5,536 nt of DNA from Deltaproteobacteria bacterium (GTDB lineage Bacteria; Desulfobacterota; Binatia; Binatales; Binataceae). Shown piece after piece: positions 1-5,536 of the stretch. The first letter of the stretch is position 1, and the number at the start of each line of letters is the position of its first letter. Under the pieces are notes generated by a model. That model ran no database searches, was not told the origin of the DNA, and was given only the letters and a program-made list of their open reading frames with translations. The stretch is taken from the NCBI GenBank assembly GCA_021786815.1, contig JAJYMR010000352.1, positions 1 through 5,536 of the forward strand, written 5' to 3'. The position numbers and the translations under genes are program-made.

Positions 1-2
1 GG

Positions 3-275
3 CCGATGTTCGCGGGCCATTACATGGTCGAGTCGGGCGCGGGCGTTGTGAACGTGTACACGAACTATTACGACGCATCCGAATCCAACCTGGCCGCCGT
101 CGCGCCCGCCACGGCGCCCGAGGCGCCAGTCGTGTCCGCGCCGGCGCCCGCCGGCGCCCCGCGCGAAGTGAAACCGCTTGCGATGCTGCTGATCGGGCTT
201 GCGATGATGGCGCTGCTGGCCGAGTCGGTAATCCTGCTCGGACACGCACGGCGATGGAGGGCGTGGGATGTTTGA
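3..275 (+). CDS. C-terminal end of a BatA/VWA-type membrane protein (5' truncated)
   Basis: The reading frame is open from the left edge, so only the last 90 residues are visible; the first in-frame ATG at base 6 is probably internal. The visible part runs as a short beta-like stretch (GHYMVESGAGVVNVYTNYYD), the motif ASESNL at about 25-30, an Ala/Pro-rich linker at about 31-53, one hydrophobic membrane segment at about 58-80 and a basic tail (HARRWRAWDV). BatA-like and related membrane VWA proteins typically end this way: a domain closing on a 'vNl.d..ESdl' motif, a linker, then a single C-terminal helix. The linker is encoded by GC-only repeats around 137-160 (GCGCCGGCGCC units). The stop codon overlaps the start of the next gene by 8 bases, which implies translational coupling and a shared operon. 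The BatA-type assignment rests on a short motif and the neighbour, so it is a reasoned guess; the VWA domain itself would lie outside the window. Confidence 0.6.
   Translation, partial: PMFAGHYMVESGAGVVNVYTNYYDASESNLAAVAPATAPEAPVVSAPAPAGAPREVKPLAMLLIGLAMMALLAESVILLGHARRWRAWDV
256..260 (+). promoter_or_regulatory. Ribosome binding site for the double-VWA protein gene
   Basis: GGAGG lies 7 bases before the ATG at 268. It sits inside the coding end of the upstream gene, so the downstream gene is translated from a message that runs through both. This strong site supports ATG 268 as the start. Confidence 0.7.
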
Positions 276-2856
276 GCGTCCTCTCTTGCTCTGGCTTCTG
301 CTCGCGGCGCCGCTGATAGCCGCTCCCGGGCTCGTTGCGGTGCGAAACGGGAAAATCGCGGCGGGGCTTGGCGCGTCGGCGCTTCGGCTTCTGAGCTTCG
401 TCGCGCTGGTCTTTGCGCTGGCGGGTCTTGGAATCAAGGCGAAAAGCGCGGCCAAGCGGGTCGAAGTGATTGCGCTGGTCGACCAGTCGCGCTCGATTGC
501 GCCCGACCAGGCGGCTTGGATGCGCTCGGAGGTGCGGGCCGTCGCTTCGGCGCTTTCGCCCAAGGACCGGCTTGGGGTTGTCACCTTCGGCCGCGACCCG
601 AGGCTCGCCGCGCCGCTTGGCGATCCGCGTTTTGTCTCGCTTCAAGGGCCGGCGCCCGATCGCGGCGCAACCAATATCGCGGCGGCGCTCGGCGCGGCGG
701 CAAGCCTTTTTTCCTCGGATTCCGAAAAGCGCATCCTGCTTCTGACCGACGGCAATCAGACGGTCGGCGACGTGCTCGATGAACTGCCCGCGATGCTCGA
801 GCAGTCCGTGCGCGTTTTCCCGGTCGTCCCGCCGCCCACGTCAACCGAGCGTGTCGCGCTCACGAGCTTCGAAGGGCCCTCAGCGGTGTGGGCCAACCAG
901 AGATTCGCGTTCGGGCTTGCGCTCGAGAGCGACGCGCCGCATCCGGTGCAAGTCGCGCTCGAGCTTCAGAGCGACACCATGCCGCTCGGCCGTGAAACCG
1001 TCACGCTGCATCCCGGGCTCAACCGCTTCAAGCTGCCATACCGGATGAGCACGGCGGGCGCGCACCTGATGGAAGCGCGGCTGGACGCGCCGGCGCCGCT
1101 GGTCGCGCTCAACTCCGAGGTCGAGGTGCCGCTGACTGTAAGGCCCGCGCCCCGCGTGCTGCTGGTCGCAACGACGCCGCCGCAAAGCCTGATGCAGGCG
1201 CTCGCGACGCGCGATTACAACGTCGAGATCGCCTCGCCGCGCTCGCTCCCGACCCACGCCCACGACTACCTGCAGTACCAGGCCGTGATTATCGCCGACG
1301 CTTCGGCGGCGACTCTTTCCGCCGCGGCCGAGTCCGCCCTCAACCGCTACGTGGCCGATTTTGGCGGCGGGCTTATCGTGACCGGCAACACGCTGCGCGA
1401 CGACCATTTCGCGGGAAGCGCGCTCGAGAAGACCCTGCCGACGAAGTTCAAGCACCAGCCTCCACCGCCGACGCGCGAGCCGATCGCGGTTTACCTGCTC
1501 ATCGACCGCTCCAACTCGATGAGCTACGACTCGCGTTATCCCGCAGTGCGCGACGGCGAGCGTATCCGCTACGCGAAGGCGGCCGCGATTGCGCTGCTTC
1601 GCCAGCTCGACGACACGGACTACGCCGGCGTGATCGCCTTCGATTCGCAGCCCTATGTGCTCTCGCATCTCCAGCCGCTCGGCACCGATCGCAAGGAACT
1701 CGAGAACCGTATCGAGCGGCTCGAGCCGGGCGGCGGCACCGATTTCAAGGAAGCGCTGGAGATCGCGGAGCGCGAGATTCTCGCAAGCGGAATTCCGGTG
1801 CGCCAGGTGATCCTGCTCACCGACGGCGACACCAATCGTCCCTACCATGACCACGACCAGCTAATCGCCGACTACGCTCACGAGCATATCCCGGTCTCCA
1901 CCATCCGAATCGGCCCCGATCTCGCCAACTTGCGCCTGCTCCAGGATTTCGCCCGTGCGACCGGCGGCACCTTCTACCGCGTGCAGGACATCGAGAAACT
2001 GCCGCTCCTGATGGTCGGGCTCACGCGCGAGGCGGTCAACCGGCGTGCAAATTTCCATCCGCGCCTCGTGCCCGGGGCCCCGAGCGCGATACTTTCCGGG
2101 ATCGACCCGGGCCGGATTCCACCCATCGATTACTACGCCCTCACCGAGCCCAAGGACGGCGCGCAGGTGCCGCTCAGCGTGACGCACGGCAAGGGTTCGA
2201 GCACGCCGCTGCTTGCGGCCTGGCAGTACGGGCTCGGCCGCAGCGCCATCCTGGCGCTCGATCCCGACTCGCTGGCGACGCTGAGCTGGATCCGATGGGA
2301 CCGGTACGCGGAGTTGTGGTCGCAACTGGTGGCATGGACGATGCGCCAGGGCGATCCGGGTCCGTTCACGATACACGTCAGGACCTCGCCGCAAGGCGGG
2401 ACGCGGATCGAGGCGGAAAAGGTCGATAACGAGCCGGTGCGCGACCTGGTGCTGCGCGTCACCGGTCCCGGCCGCGCGATGGACGTCGCGATGACGCAGG
2501 TGAGCGCGTCGGTTTACCGCGCCGACCTGGGTCCGCTGTCGCGCGGCGACTATACGGCAACGCTGATGACCAAACCCGGCGATATCGAGCGCGTGCTGGT
2601 GCAGCGCCGCTTCGCCTCGGCCGGGGTGCTCAATCCCGACGCGGCCGAACTCAGGATTCGTCCGCCCGACACCGATCTCCTGCACCGGCTCGCGGCCGGA
2701 ACCGGCGGCGCGCTCAACGCGGCGGCTGACGCAATCGTAAAGCCGACGGGCGCGATGGTGACGGTGCGCAAAAGCGCGCAGCCTTACCTGCTCCCGCTCG
2801 CGATAATCTTTTTCCTCGGCGAGGTCTTCCTCCGAAGGCGACTCCTCGGCGACTAG
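268..2856 (+). CDS. Membrane protein with two VWA domains and a glutamine-amidotransferase-like fold
   Basis: An 862-residue protein. Two hydrophobic segments lie near the N terminus (about 5-25 and 37-57). The first VWA domain runs from about 66 to 190, with metal-site (MIDAS) residues D72-x-S74-x-S76, T135 and D161. A beta-rich, Ig-like stretch follows (about 194-290). The first half of a class I glutamine-amidotransferase-like fold spans about 292-391 and contains GGGLIVTGN and LEKTLP. The second VWA domain lies at about 406-585, with D413-x-S415-x-S417, T491 and D519. The amidotransferase-like fold seems to resume at about 595-690 (QYGLGRSAILALD). A second beta-rich stretch covers about 700-787, then a segment ending in LLHRLAAGTGG, a final membrane helix (about 840-855) and the tail RRRLLGD. 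The protein has no cysteine, so the amidotransferase-like part cannot use a cysteine nucleophile and is presumably structural. Topology is ambiguous: the C-terminal arginines suggest a cytoplasmic tail and a periplasmic body, but basic residues also follow the second helix. Families with this layout occur in MoxR/DUF58/VWA clusters. The exact role is unknown; metal-dependent protein binding in a membrane complex is the usual inference. Confidence 0.88.
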   Translation: MFERPLLLWLLLAAPLIAAPGLVAVRNGKIAAGLGASALRLLSFVALVFALAGLGIKAKSAAKRVEVIALVDQSRSIAPDQAAWMRSEVRAVASALSPKDRLGVVTFGRDPRLAAPLGDPRFVSLQGPAPDRGATNIAAALGAAASLFSSDSEKRILLLTDGNQTVGDVLDELPAMLEQSVRVFPVVPPPTSTERVALTSFEGPSAVWANQRFAFGLALESDAPHPVQVALELQSDTMPLGRETVTLHPGLNRFKLPYRMSTAGAHLMEARLDAPAPLVALNSEVEVPLTVRPAPRVLLVATTPPQSLMQALATRDYNVEIASPRSLPTHAHDYLQYQAVIIADASAATLSAAAESALNRYVADFGGGLIVTGNTLRDDHFAGSALEKTLPTKFKHQPPPPTREPIAVYLLIDRSNSMSYDSRYPAVRDGERIRYAKAAAIALLRQLDDTDYAGVIAFDSQPYVLSHLQPLGTDRKELENRIERLEPGGGTDFKEALEIAEREILASGIPVRQVILLTDGDTNRPYHDHDQLIADYAHEHIPVSTIRIGPDLANLRLLQDFARATGGTFYRVQDIEKLPLLMVGLTREAVNRRANFHPRLVPGAPSAILSGIDPGRIPPIDYYALTEPKDGAQVPLSVTHGKGSSTPLLAAWQYGLGRSAILALDPDSLATLSWIRWDRYAELWSQLVAWTMRQGDPGPFTIHVRTSPQGGTRIEAEKVDNEPVRDLVLRVTGPGRAMDVAMTQVSASVYRADLGPLSRGDYTATLMTKPGDIERVLVQRRFASAGVLNPDAAELRIRPPDTDLLHRLAAGTGGALNAAADAIVKPTGAMVTVRKSAQPYLLPLAIIFFLGEVFLRRRLLGD

Positions 2857-2968
2857 TTCCCGCCTCCGTTGCCGCGTCTTTTGACGCCGGAGAGGGCAGG
2901 GCGAAGGTGCCGCCTGCGACGGCGAAACAGCGGCAAACGGCTCGATGTTGGTGTGGCAACCGTGTAGA

Positions 2969-2992
2969 GAGATTCACGGGCCCGTGAATCTC
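2969..2992. promoter_or_regulatory. Perfect 24-base palindrome upstream of the epoxide hydrolase gene, candidate operator
   Basis: The sequence GAGATTCACGGG is followed immediately by its exact reverse complement, with the centre between 2980 and 2981 and a GGGCCC core. Pairing stops at 2968/2993. It ends 31 bases before the hydrolase ATG and 13 bases before its ribosome binding site, where a promoter or transcription start is expected. A gapless dyad of this size in a short intergenic region is typical of a binding site for a dimeric repressor. It has no loop and no following T run, so it is a poor terminator. I found no second copy in the window and cannot name the regulator. No convincing -35/-10 pair is visible nearby. 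Confidence 0.55.
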
Positions 2993-3005
2993 GCTGACCT
3001 GGATC

Positions 3006-3014
3006 GGAGAAGGA
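3006..3014 (+). promoter_or_regulatory. Ribosome binding site for the epoxide hydrolase gene
   Basis: The purine run GGAGAAGGA ends 9 bases before the ATG at 3024. It supports this start over later in-frame methionines such as residue 16. The N-terminal residues it adds (FIRTNGIGMHVAEAG) match the usual first beta strands of alpha/beta hydrolases. Confidence 0.65.
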
Positions 3015-3023
3015 CCAAGCCAG

Positions 3024-4040
3024 ATGGGTGAATTCGCTCACAAGTTCATCAGGACCAACGGGATCGGGATGCACGTTGCCGAGGCCGGCAAGGGATTTCC
3101 GGTCGTGTTCTGCCACGGCTTTCCCGAGATGTGGTACTCGTGGCGCCATCAGATGCGTGCGCTTTCGGCGGCGGGATTTCGCACGATCGCGCCCGACCAG
3201 CGCGGCTACGGCGAAACCGATTGTCCGCGGCCGGTCGAGGCGTACCGGGCGCGCGAGCTGGTTGCCGATATCGTCGGGATGCTCGACGCCCTTGAGGTCG
3301 AAAAATGCGTAATCGTCGGGCATGACTGGGGCGGTCTCGTCGTATGGCACACCGCGATGCGCGCGCCGGAGCGGATCGAGCGGGTCGTCGCGATCAATAC
3401 GCCGTTCATGCCGCGATGGCTCCCGTCAACGCCGGGAAGCCCTGAGTTCCCGAAGCAGGTCTGGATAACGAACCGGCAGCCGGTGCCAACCAAACCGACC
3501 GAGATGGCGCGCCAGGCCGCAGCCGGCAACTTCCACTACGTCCTCTACTTTCAGGAACCCGGCGTCGCCGACGCGGAACTCGAACGCGATATCCGAAGAT
3601 CGTTGGCGGGCTTTTTCGCCGATCCAAGGCCGCTGCCTCCGACGGCCGAGCGCCAGCCTCCCGGCGTTTTCGGGCCGGCCGGCGGCGGCATCCTCGACCG
3701 GCTTTCAGGTCCGCAGGGCAAGTTCATGAGCGACGCCGATCTCGACGTGTTCGTGAAGGCTTTCAAGCGCACCGGCTTTCGCGGCGGCCTCAACTGGTAT
3801 CGCAACGTCGATCGCAACTGGGAGGAATCGGCCGATCTCGTCGAGCGCGTCGAGCATCCGTCGCTGATGATCACCGCCGAACTCGATCCTGTGCTGTGGC
3901 CCGAGCAGACGATTGGGATGGAGCGATGGGTGCCGAACCTGAAGCGCGTCGAAATCAAGGGCTCGGGTCATTGGACGCAGCAGGAGAAGCCCGAAGAAGT
4001 GAACGCCGCACTGCTGGAGTTCCTCTCCGACCTGCGCTAA
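3024..4040 (+). CDS. Alpha/beta hydrolase, soluble epoxide hydrolase type
   Basis: A 338-residue protein with no signal peptide or membrane helix, so probably cytoplasmic. It should open epoxides to vicinal diols by way of a covalent alkyl-enzyme ester. Visible active-site elements in order are: oxyanion-hole motif H31-G-F-P34; nucleophile D101 in GHDWGG; lid tyrosine Y172 in HYVLYFQEPG; second lid tyrosine Y259 in LNWYRN; acid D288 in AELDP; and catalytic H316 in GSGHW. Aspartate at the nucleophile position, together with HGxP and two lid tyrosines, separates epoxide hydrolases from serine esterases. The YFQEPGVADAELE and LNWYRNVDRNW segments closely resemble those I recall from the hydrolase domain of mammalian soluble epoxide hydrolase. 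A haloalkane dehalogenase also has an aspartate nucleophile but lacks the two lid tyrosines, so it is less likely. The gene stands alone between an intergenic palindrome and a convergent aminotransferase gene, so context does not reveal the substrate. Confidence 0.9.
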   Translation: MGEFAHKFIRTNGIGMHVAEAGKGFPVVFCHGFPEMWYSWRHQMRALSAAGFRTIAPDQRGYGETDCPRPVEAYRARELVADIVGMLDALEVEKCVIVGHDWGGLVVWHTAMRAPERIERVVAINTPFMPRWLPSTPGSPEFPKQVWITNRQPVPTKPTEMARQAAAGNFHYVLYFQEPGVADAELERDIRRSLAGFFADPRPLPPTAERQPPGVFGPAGGGILDRLSGPQGKFMSDADLDVFVKAFKRTGFRGGLNWYRNVDRNWEESADLVERVEHPSLMITAELDPVLWPEQTIGMERWVPNLKRVEIKGSGHWTQQEKPEEVNAALLEFLSDLR

Positions 4041-4041
4041 G

Positions 4042-4076
4042 CGCGCGCGCTCGGCCTAACGGGCGGCCCGCGCGCG
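4042..4076. terminator. GC-rich hairpin across the convergent gene junction, possible two-way terminator
   Basis: CGCGCGCG at 4042-4049 can pair with CGCGCGCG at 4069-4076, and GGCC at 4053-4056 with GGCC at 4065-4068. This gives a 12-pair stem with a 3-base bulge and an 8-base loop. It spans the 15-base gap between the hydrolase stop and the aminotransferase stop and extends into the last aminotransferase codons. A hairpin works on both strands, which suits two convergent genes. There is no T run on either side, so it is not a standard intrinsic terminator, and alternating CG runs in such GC-rich DNA can pair by chance. Confidence 0.35.
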
Positions 4077-5252
4077 GCGCGTCATGCGGAGTTTTTCCTG
4101 CAGCGTTGCGAGCCGCTCGACCGCAAGCGAGAGCGTTTCGTCGCTCTTGGAGAAGGTAAAACGGAGCTTCCGGCGGCCAAGCTCAGGATGGCGATAGAAG
4201 CTTGAGCCGGGCACCGCTGCAACCCCGACCTCTTCGAGCAGGAACTCGGCCGCCGCAAAATCGTCCGCGAAGCCCATCGGTCCGACGTCGGCGATTAGGT
4301 AGTACGCGCCAGCCGGCATACTGCATTCGAGGCCCGCGCCGACCAGCGCCTTGTGCAGGACGGCCCGCTTTCGCCCGTACATCGCGGCCAGTTCCGCGTA
4401 AAACGACTCCGGCATCCGAAGCGCGTATGCGCCCGCCTCTTGGAGCGGATGCGGCGCGCCGACGGTCAGGAAATCGTGCACCTTGCGTACCGCGTCGGTC
4501 AGCCACGCGCTCGCGACGACGTACGCAAGCCGCCATCCGGTCACCGAGTAAGTCTTCGAAAGCCCGCTTATCGTGATCGTCCGTTCGGCCATCCCGGGCA
4601 GGCTCGCGAGCGACACGTGGCGCGCGCCGTCGAAGACGATGTGCTCGTAAATCTCGTCGGTTATCGCGAGCGTGTCGTGGCGCCGGCAGAGCACGGCGAT
4701 CGTATCGAGTTCCGCGCCGCTGAATACCTTGCCGGCCGGATTGTTGGGCGTGTTGACGATGATCGCCTTGGTGCGCGGGCTGAACGCGGCCTCCAACTCC
4801 GCGCGGTCGAACGAGAAGCCGGGATCGCGCAGCGTGACGTAGCGGGGCGTTGCGCCCGCGATGATCACGTCGGGCCCGTAGTTCTCGTAAAACGGCTCGA
4901 AGATGATCACCTCGTCGCCCGGATTGATGACCGCAAGCAGACTCGCGATCATCGCCTCGGTCGCGCCGCAGGTGACGGTGACGTTACGGTCGGGGTCGCA
5001 ATCGAGGCGGTTGAACGCGCGGACTTTGTCCGCGATAGCGCGGCGGAAGTTCGGGGAGCCGTGGGTTATCGCGTACTGGTTGTAATCCTCGTCGATCGCG
5101 CGCTTTGCGGCTTCCTTGAGTTCGGCCGGCGCGGGAAAGTCGGGAAATCCTTGCGCAAGATTGACCGCCCCGGCCCTGAGGGCGCGGCGGGTCATCTCGC
5201 GGATGACCGATTCCGTGAAGAACCGGGTTTTGTGCGATACGTCGGTCGGCAT
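4056..5252 (-). CDS. PLP-dependent class I aminotransferase, methionine/kynurenine aminotransferase-like
   Basis: A 398-residue fold-type I aminotransferase, predicted cytoplasmic, that would move an amino group from an amino acid to a 2-oxo acid. Landmarks in order are: substrate loop NLAQGFPDFP (31-40); NQYAITHGSPNFRRAI (58-73); phosphate-binding GATEA (96-100); NTPNNPAG with N171; D199 and Y202 in ITDEIYEH, contacting the cofactor ring; the Schiff-base lysine K233 in SGLSKTYSVTGWR; R241, likely binding the cofactor phosphate; and R364 in KLRFTFSK, binding the substrate carboxylate. The QGFPDFP and NQY signatures are typical of the kynurenine/glutamine transaminase and YbdL methionine aminotransferase branch, but substrate preference cannot be fixed from sequence. 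The start is secure because an in-frame TAA lies 15 bases upstream with no other start codon between. The ribosome binding site is weak (only GACGGG-like purines). The tail is arginine-rich (MTRRARAAR). It lies downstream of a helix-turn-helix gene in the same direction. Confidence 0.92.
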   Translation of the reverse strand: MPTDVSHKTRFFTESVIREMTRRALRAGAVNLAQGFPDFPAPAELKEAAKRAIDEDYNQYAITHGSPNFRRAIADKVRAFNRLDCDPDRNVTVTCGATEAMIASLLAVINPGDEVIIFEPFYENYGPDVIIAGATPRYVTLRDPGFSFDRAELEAAFSPRTKAIIVNTPNNPAGKVFSGAELDTIAVLCRRHDTLAITDEIYEHIVFDGARHVSLASLPGMAERTITISGLSKTYSVTGWRLAYVVASAWLTDAVRKVHDFLTVGAPHPLQEAGAYALRMPESFYAELAAMYGRKRAVLHKALVGAGLECSMPAGAYYLIADVGPMGFADDFAAAEFLLEEVGVAAVPGSSFYRHPELGRRKLRFTFSKSDETLSLAVERLATLQEKLRMTRRARAAR

Positions 5253-5343
5253 CGACCCGTCAGTTTAGACGCGACGACGCTCTGCCGACAAATGCCGCCA
5301 GAAGGCCCACGAGCGGCGCGAAAATGTAAGCCTGAAGGGCCTG

Positions 5344-5536
5344 TCAGCGGCGATGCGCGTGCATCTGCACGGGCATCGGCTCGACAGTTTCCTCTTCGAG
5401 AAAGCCGGCGCCCTGCTTCATGCGCCATTCGTCGATAACTTCGACGTTGAAGCGCCAATCGCTGCCGATTTTGAAGCCAGGCAGCTGTCCCTTCTTGAGC
5501 AGCCGATAGATCGTTGAGCGATGAACCCGCAGATAC
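5344..5536 (-). CDS. Excisionase-family (MerR-like) helix-turn-helix DNA-binding protein, N terminus cut off
   Basis: The frame is open from the right window edge (first full codon at 5535) to a TGA at 5346-5344, giving the last 63 residues. It begins YLRVHRSTIYRLLKKGQLPG, followed by FKIGSDWRFNVEVIDEWRMKQ. This matches the usual excisionase-type winged helix pattern: the end of the first helix, a turn, the recognition helix with STIYRLLKKG, a wing with K-x-G-x-x-W-R-F, and a closing helix ending in DEW. Only about 10-15 N-terminal residues should be missing. After the domain comes an acidic patch (FLEEETVEP) and a His/Arg-rich end (HAHRR). Small stand-alone proteins of this kind are often labelled excisionase without being part of a mobile element, and nothing else here suggests one. 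It could regulate neighbouring genes, including the aminotransferase 91 bases downstream, but its targets are unknown. Confidence 0.82.
   Translation of the reverse strand, partial: YLRVHRSTIYRLLKKGQLPGFKIGSDWRFNVEVIDEWRMKQGAGFLEEETVEPMPVQMHAHRR

Noticed and set aside
880..1854. Open frame of 324 codons on the - strand inside the double-VWA gene
   Set aside because: It is antisense to a well-supported gene, with Arg-rich low-complexity translation and no motif. It is a GC-driven shadow frame.
1861..2685. Open frame of 274 codons on the - strand inside the double-VWA gene
   Set aside because: Same reason: antisense, Arg/His-rich product, no family signature and no separate regulatory signals.
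2864..2892. Imperfect hairpin after the double-VWA gene as a terminator (GCGTC-TTTT-GACGC plus an outer CTCCG/CGGAG stem)
   Set aside because: The stem is interrupted by a 5-base bulge on one side and is not followed by a T run. It may slow transcription, but it is not strong enough to call.
2908..2935. Inverted repeat TGCCGC/GCGGCA in the intergenic region
   Set aside because: Only six pairs with a 16-base loop in GC-rich DNA, which is expected by chance.
2948..2976. Possible sigma-70 promoter (TTGGTG, then GATTCA after 17 bases) overlapping the palindrome
   Set aside because: The -10 element matches the consensus at too few positions. The location is plausible, but the sequence does not support a call.
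2853..3350. Open frame of 165 codons on the - strand covering the intergenic region and the hydrolase start
   Set aside because: It overlaps the secure N terminus of the hydrolase and the palindrome, and its product has no recognisable features.
4353..5438. Long open frame of 361 codons on the + strand opposite the aminotransferase
   Set aside because: It lies antisense to a gene with every expected catalytic motif and also runs over the helix-turn-helix gene. Its product is rich in Arg, Asp and Val with no recognisable domain, as expected for the complement of a GC-rich gene.
5344..5536. Mobile-element interpretation of the excisionase-like gene
   Set aside because: No integrase, attachment site, direct repeats or composition shift is visible. 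Small proteins with this domain are commonly chromosomal regulators.

Overview
The window is a strongly GC-rich bacterial stretch of about two-thirds G+C, judged by eye. It carries four protein-coding genes plus the end of a fifth, and no RNA gene, insertion sequence, CRISPR array or prophage signature that I can see. The codon style is uniform across all genes, with third positions mostly G or C. The membrane-bound VWA proteins fit a high-GC Gram-negative lineage such as a proteobacterium, Desulfobacterota/Binatota-like or Rokubacteria-like organism. That placement is an inference with low confidence.

Left block (1-2856, + strand). The C-terminal end of a membrane protein that resembles the tail of BatA/VWA-type proteins is followed, with an 8-base overlap, by an 862-residue membrane protein. 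This protein has two von Willebrand factor A (VWA) domains, both with intact metal-site motifs, and a cysteine-free glutamine-amidotransferase-like fold into which the second VWA domain appears to be inserted. In many bacteria such genes form the distal part of a MoxR AAA+ ATPase / DUF58 / VWA cluster. The MoxR and DUF58 genes would lie to the left of this window and are not visible here.

Middle (2857-4040, + strand). A 167-base intergenic region contains a perfect 24-base palindrome 31 bases before the start codon of an alpha/beta hydrolase. The hydrolase has the full active-site set of a soluble epoxide hydrolase: HGFP oxyanion motif, GHDWGG nucleophile, two lid tyrosines, and the acid and histidine. 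The palindrome is the best candidate for a regulatory site in the window.

Right block (4056-5536, - strand). A class I PLP-dependent aminotransferase of the methionine/kynurenine aminotransferase type converges on the hydrolase, with only 15 bases between the two stop codons and a GC-rich hairpin across the junction. Upstream of it, in the same direction, is the C-terminal part of a small excisionase-type helix-turn-helix protein cut by the window edge.

The three blocks do not form an obvious pathway. I see no convincing evidence for a wholly new system. The most worthwhile leads are the palindrome, the cysteine-free double-VWA protein and the edge-truncated helix-turn-helix gene.
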